Assembly: GCF_017351175.1 (NCBI RefSeq)
Contig: NZ_JAFMPN010000007.1
Coordinates: 62,001-126,000, forward strand
Origin: Desulfovibrio sp. Huiquan2017
Lineage (GTDB): Bacteria > Desulfobacterota > Desulfovibrionia > Desulfovibrionales > Desulfovibrionaceae
DNA length: 64,000 nt
Direction of reading: 5' to 3'
Below are positions 25,914 through 34,345 of this stretch, piece after piece. Below the pieces are notes generated by a model. That model had not been told where the DNA came from, did no database searches, and saw only the letters and a list, made by a program, of their open reading frames with translations. The position numbers and the translations under genes are program-made. Every line of letters starts with the position of its first letter. The first letter of the stretch is position 1.

Positions 25914-26528
25914 TCATGGCCTGCGGCGGCTCTGCACGTAGGCGGCGACGCCGAACAGGCCGAAAATCCAGCCGATACCGCCGAGGATCTCGACCATGGA
26001 CGGCCCGGCATCGTGCATCTCGGCCAGCATGCGTTTAAGGGGTTCAACCTCACGCCTGACAACGGCCTCCACCTGGTCGGCGGTCAGGCCGGTCGCCGGA
26101 GCCGCTGCGGAAGCCGAAGGCGCGGCGGGCTGCAAAGCGGCCGGGGCCTCTTCGGCGACCATGTCGGACACGGGCCGGGGGGCGTCCGCGAATTCATCGT
26201 ACTTGACGGTCCATTCGGCCTGATGGCCTTGTCCGGCCTTGAGCAGCAGCCGCAAGTCCATCTTCTTTTCCCGAGCCGCCTCGGGAATGACAAAGGCGAA
26301 CTGGCCCTGATCGTCGGTCGTGCCCTTCAGAAGTTGAATGCCGGTGGCGGCGTCATAGACCTCCACCTCGCCCTGGTGGACGCGGCTGGTGCGGCTGTAG
26401 CCGCTGTCCGTGACGATGCGGTCGCCGTCCACGTAGGCGAAAATGTTCACCTTGTGGGCCTCGGACACGGCGGTCAGGCAGAGAGTCGCGGCCAAGGCCA
26501 GGCACACGGCGATGATCAGGCGGTTCAT
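25914..26528 (-). CDS. CbiL/NikL-like component of a nickel or cobalt transporter
   Basis: A 204-residue protein with signal peptide (to about residue 24, VSEAHKV following), an extracytoplasmic beta-rich domain (residues 25-110), an Ala/Pro-rich linker (about 118-150), and a C-terminal helix GGIGWIFGLFGVAAYVQSRR. This arrangement is that of the CbiL/NikL accessory subunit of ECF-type Ni/Co importers. The mature N-terminus starts with a His, a possible metal ligand. It lies 40 bases downstream of cbiM and is followed by a terminator. No cbiQ or cbiO (energizing module) is nearby. Confidence 0.75.
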   Translation of the reverse strand: MNRLIIAVCLALAATLCLTAVSEAHKVNIFAYVDGDRIVTDSGYSRTSRVHQGEVEVYDAATGIQLLKGTTDDQGQFAFVIPEAAREKKMDLRLLLKAGQGHQAEWTVKYDEFADAPRPVSDMVAEEAPAALQPAAPSASAAAPATGLTADQVEAVVRREVEPLKRMLAEMHDAGPSMVEILGGIGWIFGLFGVAAYVQSRRRP

Positions 26529-26568
26529 GACAACTCCTCGGTTTGTCGGGTGAAAACTGCGGGCCGGT

Positions 26569-27165
26569 TCAACAACTCAGGACCTCGGGTTTGACCTTGG
26601 CCAGAAAGGCGTAGGCGAAGCCGGTGATGACGCCCTCAATGGCCATGATGGGCAGGTGCGCGATGAACAGCACCTGGGCCGCTTCGACGAACTCGTCGCC
26701 GGACAGGGCCAGGGCCCCGGCGGTCAGGGTGGCGCTCAGAAGCATGGCCAGGAACCCGCAGGCGAAGGCGGCGGCGAATCGGCGGCCGGCGCCGCGCATG
26801 AGCATGGGCCGGAAAAGATAATAGCAGAGCACGGCGGGCGCGGCCATGTCGAAACAGTTGACGCCGAGCGAGGTCAACCCGCCATACTGGAAAAGCACGG
26901 CCTGGAGGGTGAGGGCCACCAGTATGGACGGAAACGCCGCCCAGCCCAGAACCACTCCGAGCAGGCCGCCCAGGATGAGGTGCCCGCTGGACGGGCCGAT
27001 CGGTACGTGAATGAGCGAGGCGATGAAAAAAGTCGCGGACAGGATGGCCACGGACATGATCCGGTCGTAGTCGATCTTCTTCAGGCCTATGGCCGTGCCG
27101 ACCACGGTGAGAGCCGCCCCACCCAGGAGAACCGGTCCCGAAAGAACCCCTTCCGATATGTGCAT
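26569..27165 (-). CDS. cbiM: CbiM/NikM substrate-binding membrane subunit
   Basis: A 198-residue protein with about six helices. It starts MHISEGVLS; in CbiM/NikM the N-terminal Met-His coordinates the metal ion. HVPIGPSSGHLILGGLLG carries further conserved His and Ser-rich residues of the binding site. It is the specificity subunit of an ECF importer for Co2+ or Ni2+. The operon has only cbiM and cbiL. A NikR-like box upstream hints at nickel. The ribosome site (GCGGGA) is modest. Confidence 0.9.
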   Translation of the reverse strand: MHISEGVLSGPVLLGGAALTVVGTAIGLKKIDYDRIMSVAILSATFFIASLIHVPIGPSSGHLILGGLLGVVLGWAAFPSILVALTLQAVLFQYGGLTSLGVNCFDMAAPAVLCYYLFRPMLMRGAGRRFAAAFACGFLAMLLSATLTAGALALSGDEFVEAAQVLFIAHLPIMAIEGVITGFAYAFLAKVKPEVLSC

Positions 27166-27228
27166 AGATCCCGCTTTGCGTCATCGCGGACGAATCAACC
27201 CACGGACTTTCAGGGAGATTCCGCCAAC

Positions 27229-27256
27229 GTGTTAACAATTGGAAATTTGTATACAC
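27229..27256. promoter_or_regulatory. NikR-like operator
   Basis: GTGTTAA, 14 bases, TATACAC: an imperfect 28-base inverted repeat close to the GTGTTAC-N13/14-GTAACAC form reported for NikR in Desulfovibrio. It sits 64 bases ahead of cbiM and 113 bases ahead of the HD gene. Confidence 0.45.
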
Positions 27257-27368
27257 CCGCCATATTGGTTTTACAAGCGGAGTTTGCGCCCGGCGCGGCA
27301 AGCGGCGTGTTGCCTTCCCCGGCCATTTTCGGCACTCTTGCCCGGCACGGTAACCAAAGGGAGCGACC

Positions 27369-28616
27369 ATGTCCGTCATCATCCGAAAAAGCCTGCTCGA
27401 ACTGATCTTCTCCGGTGCGTTCATGAAACGCTGGAATGACAAGCTGCGGCCCATGGAGCTGGTGGAGGTGGACAAACAGGGGCACAAGATGATCGTTGCC
27501 TGGCTGCTCTTCCTGCTCAACTCGCGGGACATGGACGTGGCCCGCAAGCGGGCCCTGGGCGAGGCCATCATCGAGGGCGGCATCTTCGACTACCTCTACC
27601 GGCTGGTCATAACGGACATCAAGCCGCCGGTCTTTTACCGCATCAAGGAAAATGCCGAGGACTACCGGACCCTGACCAACTGGGTGCTCGAAGAGCTGAC
27701 CCCGCGCATCATGCCCCTGGGCGAGGACTTCATCCGACGCATGGGCCAGTACCTCATGCACCCCGAGGACAAGGGACTGGCGCGGCGCATTCTCCATGCC
27801 GCCCATCTGTACGCCAGCTACTCGGAGTTCAAGCTGCTCAAGTCCATCAACCGCATGGACCACGAACTGATCGAAATCGAGCAGAGCTTCATCGACCGGC
27901 TGGAGGCCATGCGCGACTTGAACGGCGTGGCCGAACTGCTCGACGAGGACGGCACGGTCCTCGGCGGATTCGCGCGCATGTGCGGACGGCTCAGGTTCCA
28001 GAAACGCTGGTCCCAGACCCCGCGCGTACCCGAAACCTCGGTGCTGGGGCACATGTTCATCGTGGCCGCCTACTCCTGGTTTTTCTCCATGGAAGTGGGA
28101 GCGTGCCGCGCCCGCAGCCAGAACAATTTCTTTTCCGGCCTGTTCCACGACCTGCCCGAGTTGCTCACCCGGGACATCATCTCCCCGGTCAAGGCGGCCT
28201 CCCGCGACATCAGCGACCTGATCCACGAGTATGAAATACTGGAGTTGCACCGGGTGGTCCTCAACCCCCTCAAGGAAGGCGGCTACACGGACATTGCCGA
28301 CCGGCTGGAATACTTCCTCGGCCTGGAGGCGGGCAGCGAATTCAAGGCCACCGCGGTCGTGGACGGCGTCATCACCGAGGCCTCGGACGCCGATCTGGCG
28401 GGCCGGTACAACCACGACACCCTGGACCCCAAGGACGGCCCCCTGCTCAAGGTCTCGGACTCCCTCGCCGCCTACATCGAGGCGCATACCGCGCTGAAGA
28501 ACGGCATTTCCTCGGGCCAGCTCCACCACGCGCTTTACCGCATCCAGCAAACATACCGGAAACGTCCGGTCGTGGCCGGTGTCCAGGTCAGCGCCCTGCT
28601 GGCGGATTTTGATTAG
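27369..28616 (+). CDS. HD-domain hydrolase
   Basis: A 415-residue cytoplasmic protein. The second half contains SVLGHMFIVAAYSWFFS followed by FHDLPELLTRDI (His260-Asp261), then a conserved Asp-containing helix LLKVSDSLAAYIEAH near residue 370. This is the metal-binding pattern of HD-superfamily phosphohydrolases, of the nucleotidase-like (YfbR) type. The N-terminal 200 residues are helical and not recognised. Substrate unknown. GGGAGCG precedes the ATG. It diverges from cbiM across the NikR-like site. Confidence 0.72.
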   Translation: MSVIIRKSLLELIFSGAFMKRWNDKLRPMELVEVDKQGHKMIVAWLLFLLNSRDMDVARKRALGEAIIEGGIFDYLYRLVITDIKPPVFYRIKENAEDYRTLTNWVLEELTPRIMPLGEDFIRRMGQYLMHPEDKGLARRILHAAHLYASYSEFKLLKSINRMDHELIEIEQSFIDRLEAMRDLNGVAELLDEDGTVLGGFARMCGRLRFQKRWSQTPRVPETSVLGHMFIVAAYSWFFSMEVGACRARSQNNFFSGLFHDLPELLTRDIISPVKAASRDISDLIHEYEILELHRVVLNPLKEGGYTDIADRLEYFLGLEAGSEFKATAVVDGVITEASDADLAGRYNHDTLDPKDGPLLKVSDSLAAYIEAHTALKNGISSGQLHHALYRIQQTYRKRPVVAGVQVSALLADFD

Positions 28617-28671
28617 GAAGCAACCGCCGTAATCCCCCGGGAGAACCGGGGCTCCCCGATAGAGACTGCGA

Positions 28672-29640
28672 CTAGGGCCGGGGCCCCCCACTGCCGCACG
28701 GCTCCCCGCCCAATGCCGCGTCGTCGGCGTCGGTGACCAAGCGCGCCTCGGTGACGATGCGTTTGGGGACCGACTTGCCGTTGAGGATGTCGCAGGCCGT
28801 GGAAACTCCAAGGTAGCCCATACGATAGGGCTGTTGGACCATGACGGCGCTGAGCAGTCCCCCCCGAAGGGCCTCGCGTATCTCCGGCGTGGAGTCAAAG
28901 CCCACGACCGCAATCTTGCCCGCCAGGCCCAGTTCGCCGATGGCCTGGATGCAGCCGAGAGTGACCACCTCCGCCGGGGCGAACACGGCCCGGACCTTGG
29001 GATGGGTGCGCAACAGGCCCAGAACCCGGTGATAGGCGCTGCCCTCGCTCACGCCGATGTAATCGCTGACGATCAGTCCCTTGCCCCCGGTTTTCTCCAC
29101 GACCCTGTGGGCGAAACCCTGCTCCCGCTCGACGGTCGATTCATTGCCCTCTTTGAAACGCAGCAACAGGATGGGGTCGCGGCCAGGCTGCACCTTGCTC
29201 AGCAGAAAGTCCGCGGCCGTGCGCCCGGCGACTCCGTTGTCCGTGGCGATGAGGCTGTCGCGCGCATCCCCCTGCAAAGGCGAATCAATGATCACCACGG
29301 CGATGCCTGCCGCCCGCGCCCGGGCCACGGTCTCGGCCAGCTTGGTGGCGTGGGTGGGCGCGATGACGAGGGCATCGACCCTGTCCACCACCCCGTCCCG
29401 GATGATCCCGTCCTGAGCCTGGGGGTCCTCATGGTCCATGGGCCCCCGGAAGATCACCCGCACGCCTCGGTCGGCCCCCCCTTCCAGGGCGCCTTCCCGG
29501 ACCTGCCGCCAATAATGGCCCGATTCCACCTTGGGCACGACCAATACGCGCAGCTCCTCGGCGAAAGCCGCCGAAGGCTGAAAACACCACAGAAGGCTCC
29601 AGAGGGACATAGCTGCGAAAAACAGCGCCATCCTGCGCAT
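28672..29640 (-). CDS. Periplasmic sugar-binding-like protein, orphan
   Basis: A 322-residue protein starting at ATG 29640, chosen because GTAAAGGAG precedes it; two upstream in-frame starts lack a site. Residues 1-27 are a signal peptide ending AAFA. The body resembles ribose/LacI-type periplasmic binding proteins: VDALVIAPTHATKLAETV, VVIIDSPLQGDARDSLIATDN, and VVGFDSTPEIREALR. These bind sugars or related ligands such as autoinducer-2 between two lobes. No ABC permease or ATPase is adjacent, so it may feed a sensor or a transporter encoded elsewhere. Confidence 0.8.
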   Translation of the reverse strand: MRRMALFFAAMSLWSLLWCFQPSAAFAEELRVLVVPKVESGHYWRQVREGALEGGADRGVRVIFRGPMDHEDPQAQDGIIRDGVVDRVDALVIAPTHATKLAETVARARAAGIAVVIIDSPLQGDARDSLIATDNGVAGRTAADFLLSKVQPGRDPILLLRFKEGNESTVEREQGFAHRVVEKTGGKGLIVSDYIGVSEGSAYHRVLGLLRTHPKVRAVFAPAEVVTLGCIQAIGELGLAGKIAVVGFDSTPEIREALRGGLLSAVMVQQPYRMGYLGVSTACDILNGKSVPKRIVTEARLVTDADDAALGGEPCGSGGPRP

Positions 29641-29760
29641 ACCGGTACCAACTCCTTTACCGGCCATGACGGCCGACAGACTGTATGCGGCCCTGCCCTC
29701 TCCGGCGTTGCGGATCACCGCGATCCGCCCGGCCGCACCACGCCCCAGAGGAAGCTCCCC

Positions 29761-31143
29761 TTACTTCAACTCCAGCAGGGCCACGGTCTCCACGTGATGG
29801 GTATGGGGAAACATGTCCACGGCCCTGGCGCGCTTGAGGGCGTATCGTTCCGAAAGGCGCTTGACGTCGCGGGCCAGGGTGGTGGGGTCGCAGGACACGG
29901 CCAGGATCCTTTTCGGGGCCAGGGCGAGGATGGCCTTGGCCGTATTCTCGTGGATGCCCGCGCGGGGCGGGTCGACCACCAGGACGTCCACTTTGGGCAG
30001 CCCCTTGAGGGCGGCCGGGCTGTCCAGGGAAGCGGCGGTAAATCCACAATTGTCCAGCTTGTTCAACTTGGCGCTGGACCATGCCTTGGACACGGCCTCT
30101 TCGCTGACCTCCACGCCCACGACCTTCTTCACCGCATCCGCCAGAAAGATGCCGATGGCCCCGATGCCGCAGTAGAGATCGAGCACGGTCTCGCTGCCGG
30201 TGAACCCGCCGAACTCGCGCACGGTCCCGAAGAGTTCGCCCGCCCCGGCCGTATTGGTCTGGAAAAAGGCGTTGGGTCCGAGATGATAGCGAGCCTGGCG
30301 GTCGCCGTGTTCGACCATCTCGGTCACGGCGCGGGCGCCCAGGCGGAAGACCATCTTCTCGCCCGTGGCCGCCAGGGAACGGCGGGCCCTCGAAGAGTGG
30401 ACAAAGGCGGTCAGATCCGGAAAGCGGTCGGCCAGGATTTCACCCAACTCCTCGGCCCGGCCATAGTCGCCCGGGGCCTCGGCCGTGATCAGGTGGACCA
30501 TGATCTCGTTCAGCGCAGTGTGACGGACGACCAGATGCCGCCAGAACCCGGCGTCGGCGGCAGGATCGTAGGCGGGCAGGCCCGAGGCGCGGACGAAATC
30601 GCGCGCCGTGCGCAGAATCTCCATGTCCCGCCGCCCGCACAGATGGCATTCCTCGATGTCCAGAACCGGGGCCAACCCCTTGTCCCCGGCGGGAAGAACG
30701 GCGCGCAGCCCCAGGTGCGGACCATCATCGCGCTGCTCGAAGGCGAACTCCATCTTGTTGCGGTAGTTCCAGACCACGGGTGAGGCAGCGGGGGCGTCCA
30801 GGACGAAATCCTCCACCCCGCCGATGCGCCTGAGCGCGTTTTCCACCTGGGCCGCCTTCTGGGCCACCTGCTCGGCATATTCCAGATCCTGGACCGCGCA
30901 GCCGCCGCATTGCCCGAAATGGGGGCACTTCGGCTCCACCCGATGGGGCGAGGGCGCGACCACGGTTTCGAGCACGGCTTCGGCGAACCGTTTCTTGGCC
31001 TTGACCACGCGGGCCGTAACCGTGTCGCCGGGCAGCCCGCCCGCCACGAACACGGCCATGCCGTCCACATGGGCGACGCCCCGGCCACCGAAGGCCAAGG
31101 ACTCTATGGAACATTCTATGATATCGTCTTTCTGCAAGGGCAT
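29761..31143 (-). CDS. rlmD: 23S rRNA (uracil-C5) methyltransferase, RlmD type
   Basis: A 460-residue protein starting at ATG 31143 behind GAGGAGG. An N-terminal TRAM domain (LAFGGRGVAHVDGMAVFV) binds RNA. Cys73, Cys79 and Cys82 (CPHFGQCGGC), with a Cys near 168, hold the [4Fe-4S] cluster. The Rossmann fold has VLDLYCGIGAIGIFLA, VDPPRAG, and the catalytic Cys in AVSCDPTTLARD. The family methylates U1939 (RlmD) or related uridines such as U747; I favour RlmD but the exact site is not certain from sequence alone. Confidence 0.88.
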   Translation of the reverse strand: MPLQKDDIIECSIESLAFGGRGVAHVDGMAVFVAGGLPGDTVTARVVKAKKRFAEAVLETVVAPSPHRVEPKCPHFGQCGGCAVQDLEYAEQVAQKAAQVENALRRIGGVEDFVLDAPAASPVVWNYRNKMEFAFEQRDDGPHLGLRAVLPAGDKGLAPVLDIEECHLCGRRDMEILRTARDFVRASGLPAYDPAADAGFWRHLVVRHTALNEIMVHLITAEAPGDYGRAEELGEILADRFPDLTAFVHSSRARRSLAATGEKMVFRLGARAVTEMVEHGDRQARYHLGPNAFFQTNTAGAGELFGTVREFGGFTGSETVLDLYCGIGAIGIFLADAVKKVVGVEVSEEAVSKAWSSAKLNKLDNCGFTAASLDSPAALKGLPKVDVLVVDPPRAGIHENTAKAILALAPKRILAVSCDPTTLARDVKRLSERYALKRARAVDMFPHTHHVETVALLELK

Positions 31144-31222
31144 AAAAGCCTCCTCGGTTCCGATTGCGCACACCATGGCACGCCGGGACGCGGTATACAA
31201 TGATAGGTTGTGGAAATGGGAT

Positions 31223-31252
31223 TTGACACGGATTCTCCCGGCTGTCTATGGT
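31223..31252 (+). promoter_or_regulatory. Promoter of the small paralog pair
   Basis: Perfect TTGACA (31223-31228), 18 bases, TATGGT (31247-31252). The next eight bases lead straight to ATG 31260, so the transcript would begin at or within a base of the start codon. Confidence 0.55.
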
Positions 31253-31259
31253 TTACGCC

Positions 31260-31568
31260 ATGCTCGACAAGGCCACCGCCCTGCCCGCGCTGCTGCGCCG
31301 CCTGAGCGGCCTGCCCATGGGCCACGCCCTGGACCTGCGCACTTACAAACGCAACCGATCCGTGCTCATCCGGCGCACGGACGCGGACCGGTTCCACGTA
31401 ACCGAGGAAGGCTTCCGCCGCGAGGTCTTCCAGGTCCCCTTCTCCGACTTGAAAAAGCTGCTCAAGGTCCTGTTCAAACGGGAATTTCCCCGCTCCACGA
31501 AAATCCGGGTCTACGACCTGGGCGCGGCCGACGGCCAGGACCTGCCCACGGGGCGCAAGGTCATATGA
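31260..31568 (+). CDS. Small conserved-type protein A of a tandem pair, function unknown
   Basis: A 102-residue basic protein with no signal peptide or membrane segment. The start at 31260 is preferred over ATG 31248 for two reasons: the promoter -10 overlaps 31248, and MLDKATALPALLRRL aligns from its first residue with MIDLGSALPTFLSRL of the next gene. Shared features are LRTYKRNRSV near the middle and KLLKVLFKREFPRSTKIRV near the end. I do not recognise the family. The stop overlaps the next start (ATGA), so the two are translationally coupled. Confidence 0.75.
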   Translation: MLDKATALPALLRRLSGLPMGHALDLRTYKRNRSVLIRRTDADRFHVTEEGFRREVFQVPFSDLKKLLKVLFKREFPRSTKIRVYDLGAADGQDLPTGRKVI

Positions 31569-31846
31569 TCGACCTAGGCTCGGCCCTGCCCACGTTCCTC
31601 TCCCGCCTGAAACGGCTGCCCGACGGCGCAGTCCTCACGCTGTTGACCTTCAAGCGCGACCGTGGCGTGGCCGTGCGCAAAAACGGCGAAGGATTCGAGA
31701 TCCGCGAATTCGGCTACCGGAACGAAACGGTCGAAGAAGACGCGGCGGGCCTCAAAAAACGGCTCAAGGCCGTGCTCAAGCGGGAGTTCCCCCGATCCAA
31801 CAAGGTCCACCTGCTGGAAGACCGGGAGGCCACGCGTCGGGCCTAG
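31565..31846 (+). CDS. Small conserved-type protein B of a tandem pair, function unknown
   Basis: A 93-residue paralog of the preceding protein: LLTFKRDRGVAVRKNGEGF corresponds to its middle and LKAVLKREFPRSNKVHLLE to its end. The block KREFPRS is identical in both. It starts at ATG 31565 inside the previous stop. The two copies have diverged well beyond half of positions, so the duplication is old, and both being kept suggests a heteromeric partner. Its stop shares four bases (CTAG, 31843-31846) with the stop of the convergent DUF3108 gene. Confidence 0.75.
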   Translation: MIDLGSALPTFLSRLKRLPDGAVLTLLTFKRDRGVAVRKNGEGFEIREFGYRNETVEEDAAGLKKRLKAVLKREFPRSNKVHLLEDREATRRA

Positions 31847-32607
31847 CCCCGAACGGGCGGACGGTATTCGCGCAGGGTCATGGTGAAGGAACCGACCGCC
31901 ACCTTGGAGCGGACCTTGACCGGAAGACGCCGGTCGTCGGCCGAAAACCACACGTACAGCCGGGCATCCTTGGACTTTTTGAAGACCCCGGACAGATGCC
32001 GGATGTCCAGGCGCACGCGGTAGGCATCCACATCGCCTATGCCGGTTTCCACGGTCTCCCGGTCCTCCACGAACGCCTTGCCCACCACGGAGACCTTGCC
32101 GTCGGACACATTGGCATCGAACTCCATACCCTTGTACAGGGCCTCCTTGCGAAAGGCGAACAGGATGGACATGGGGTCAAAGACGTCCCTGGGTTGGTCC
32201 AGGGTATGCTGCAACTTGCCCCGGGCGTAGCGGTAGGACTTGTCGGTCTTCTTGTCGAAAACCAGATCCACCTTCTTGTGGTAGGAGCCCTCGTTCTGGT
32301 CCTTTCGATAGCGCAAGGCGTAGTTGACCCCCAGGTCGGTCCAGGCCTCCATGGTGTCGCGAACCTTGTAGAAGGTATCCACCCAGCCCAGCGTCCGCGC
32401 CTTGGCGAAAAAATAGCGCGCGGGCACGCCGTCCATCTCCGTGTCGTCCAGGCAGTGCAACTCGGCACGGCCCGCGTGGATCACGGTCCAATGGATGTCG
32501 TAATAAAGCGTCTCGCCCGGCCCGAAAGGCGGGGACGGTTCCCCGGCGGACCCGGCGGGCAGGACCAGGAACATCACCAACAGGACGGCCAAAAGGATTT
32601 TGCGCAT
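31843..32607 (-). CDS. DUF3108 periplasmic protein
   Basis: A 254-residue protein with a signal peptide (MRKILLAVLLVMFLVLPAGSAG). The body is rich in beta strands: FGPGETLYYDIHWTVIHAGR is the characteristic start of DUF3108, and LYVWFSADDRRLPVKVRSK is its characteristic end. The family is predicted to form a beta-barrel-like periplasmic domain of unknown function. No Shine-Dalgarno is present. The promoter places +1 on the ATG. It ends by sharing CTAG with the convergent small gene. Confidence 0.85.
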   Translation of the reverse strand: MRKILLAVLLVMFLVLPAGSAGEPSPPFGPGETLYYDIHWTVIHAGRAELHCLDDTEMDGVPARYFFAKARTLGWVDTFYKVRDTMEAWTDLGVNYALRYRKDQNEGSYHKKVDLVFDKKTDKSYRYARGKLQHTLDQPRDVFDPMSILFAFRKEALYKGMEFDANVSDGKVSVVGKAFVEDRETVETGIGDVDAYRVRLDIRHLSGVFKKSKDARLYVWFSADDRRLPVKVRSKVAVGSFTMTLREYRPPVRG

Positions 32608-32612
32608 ATGCC

Positions 32613-32641
32613 ATAATCGCCATCAACCGGGGGCAAGTCAA
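32613..32641 (-). promoter_or_regulatory. Promoter placing the start on the DUF3108 ATG
   Basis: On the minus strand TTGACT (32641-32636), 17 bases, GATTAT (32618-32613), then five bases before ATG 32607. Confidence 0.5.
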
Positions 32642-32749
32642 GGAGAGAGCCTCTAACCACGCCGTTGTTATGGACAAATACCCGCGCACGCGATAGGGAA
32701 GGGAAAGACGAAGCCCCGACTCACAGCAAGTTACCGGAGGAAAGCCCCT

Positions 32750-33241
32750 ATGATGCTCAGAAAGCGCGCCTGGGACATGATGCGCGACGAATACCCGACC
32801 GTACAGGAAGACGCCAGCCTGGCCGAGGCCATCCGCGTCATGCGCAAGGCCATGGTGGACGCCCCGGACTCACAGGTGGTGGTGGTCAAGACCAAGGGCG
32901 GCAAGCTCAAGGGGACCATCAACCTGTGGCAGTTGTTCAAGGCGGTCAAGCAGTCGGTGCTCAAGGACGAAAACCTGACCATGGACGGCGAGGTGGACTG
33001 GGACCAGCAGTTCGCCAACGCCTGCCTCATCTGCACCCAGCTCCGGCTCGACGAGTACATCATCCCCAACCCGCCGCTGCTCCGGCCCAACGATCCCATC
33101 CTGGTGGTCCTGGACGTCTTTCTCAAATCCCGCCGCGACTGGGCCCTGGTGGTGGAGGCCGACAAGGTCATGGGCGTGGTCTACGTCACCGACGTCTACC
33201 GCGACATGACCCGCGACATGGTCCAGATATTCAAGGGCTAA
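32750..33241 (+). CDS. CBS-domain protein
   Basis: A 163-residue soluble protein made essentially of a pair of CBS motifs. The first spans about residues 8-60 (PTVQEDASLAEAIRVMRKA to GTINLWQLFKAV) and the second about 95-160 (PLLRPNDPILVVLDVFLKS to GVVYVTDVYRDM). Such pairs bind adenine nucleotides and regulate partner proteins. No catalytic domain is fused. A strong terminator follows, so it is monocistronic. Partner unknown. GGAGGAAAG precedes tandem ATG codons. Confidence 0.88.
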   Translation: MMLRKRAWDMMRDEYPTVQEDASLAEAIRVMRKAMVDAPDSQVVVVKTKGGKLKGTINLWQLFKAVKQSVLKDENLTMDGEVDWDQQFANACLICTQLRLDEYIIPNPPLLRPNDPILVVLDVFLKSRRDWALVVEADKVMGVVYVTDVYRDMTRDMVQIFKG

Positions 33242-33262
33242 TGATCCGGGCAATACGACGCC

Positions 33263-33297
33263 AAAGGCCCGCTCCGATTGGAGCGGGCCTTTTTTTC
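33263..33297 (+). terminator. Terminator of the CBS gene
   Basis: AAAGGCCCGCTCC and GGAGCGGGCCTTT form a 13-bp stem, loop GATT, then TTTT. Confidence 0.92.
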
Positions 33298-33327
33298 GGC
33301 GCTTCGGCGTGAAACGGACGGCGCGGG

Positions 33328-34338
33328 CTACTTCATTTTCAGGTCGATCAAAAGCAGCATTTGCAAGGCCTTGGTGAGCTCCGGGTCGTAGCGGGGGTCC
33401 TGAGCCAGGGACGTGGCCGCCTGGACGGGGCTCATGGGCTCCGCATACGGACGCTTGGTGACCATGGCGCAGAAGGAATCGGCCACGGCGGTCAGTCTGC
33501 CGGGAAACTCCTGCTTGACCGATTTGAGCGGATAGCCCGAGCCGTTCAGCCGTTCGTGGTGCTCGGTCACGCACTGGTCCATCTCGGCGTAGCGCAGGCC
33601 GAGCTTGCCGAGCATCTCGAAGCCCACCTTGGTGTGCCCGTTGACCTTGGCGCGCTCCTCGCCGGTCAGCGGCTTGTCCTTGGTGCGGATGAACAGGGGC
33701 ACCTTGGCCATGCCCAGGTCGTGCAGGAAGAGCCCCGCCAGAACGCGGTCGAAAGTGGGCCGCTTGACCCCTTCCGCGAACCCCTTCTCCTTGGTCTTGG
33801 CCCATAGGGCCAGGCCGAGAAAGCCGCTGTTCATCGAGTGGTTCTCCAGGGAATGCTCCTTGTGCAGCCGCCGGACCAGCGCCCGGGAGCGGCTCATGTC
33901 GCTGTAGAGGTATTCGGACAGGACCATGAGGTCCACCCAGAGCTTATCGAAAACCGCCTTGACCGGCTGCTCGAAGAACTCGGCCAGCCGGCGGGTCAGG
34001 GCCTGGGTGAAGATGTCCGCGATTTCCTTTTCCTTGAGATTCCCGTCCACCAGGACCAGGTCCAACTGGTAGCTGATGTGCTTGACGTAGACAGGATGGT
34101 CCTCCCGCGAGACGAAGACCAGACCCTGGTTGGTCAGGTCGGTCAGCTCGGCGACCTGGTCGTTGGAGAGCCTGCCGCCGACCTTGTAATAGGGAATAAC
34201 CCGGGCCACGTCCTCTTTGAAGGTGAAGATGTTCAGAGGGGGGCGGTATTTGTTGAAGCTGCCCAGGATGTCGGCGCTGACCTGGTAGTACTCTTCGTTG
34301 AGCCCATCGGGGATGTCGTGCTTCTGGTCGGCTCGCAT
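33328..34338 (-). CDS. HD-GYP domain protein, probable cyclic-di-GMP phosphodiesterase
   Basis: A 336-residue cytoplasmic protein. The HD dyad is at residues 206-207 (LFLHDLGMAKVP) and the GYP signature at 260-270 (HHERLNGSGYP), both intact, with the intervening conserved GHTKVGFEML. Active HD-GYP proteins hydrolyse c-di-GMP to pGpG or GMP. The N-terminal 150 residues are a separate input domain that I do not recognise. It starts seven bases after the pyk stop, so both genes are almost certainly cotranscribed, an unusual pairing. Confidence 0.88.
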   Translation of the reverse strand: MRADQKHDIPDGLNEEYYQVSADILGSFNKYRPPLNIFTFKEDVARVIPYYKVGGRLSNDQVAELTDLTNQGLVFVSREDHPVYVKHISYQLDLVLVDGNLKEKEIADIFTQALTRRLAEFFEQPVKAVFDKLWVDLMVLSEYLYSDMSRSRALVRRLHKEHSLENHSMNSGFLGLALWAKTKEKGFAEGVKRPTFDRVLAGLFLHDLGMAKVPLFIRTKDKPLTGEERAKVNGHTKVGFEMLGKLGLRYAEMDQCVTEHHERLNGSGYPLKSVKQEFPGRLTAVADSFCAMVTKRPYAEPMSPVQAATSLAQDPRYDPELTKALQMLLLIDLKMK

Positions 34339-34345
34339 AGGTCGG

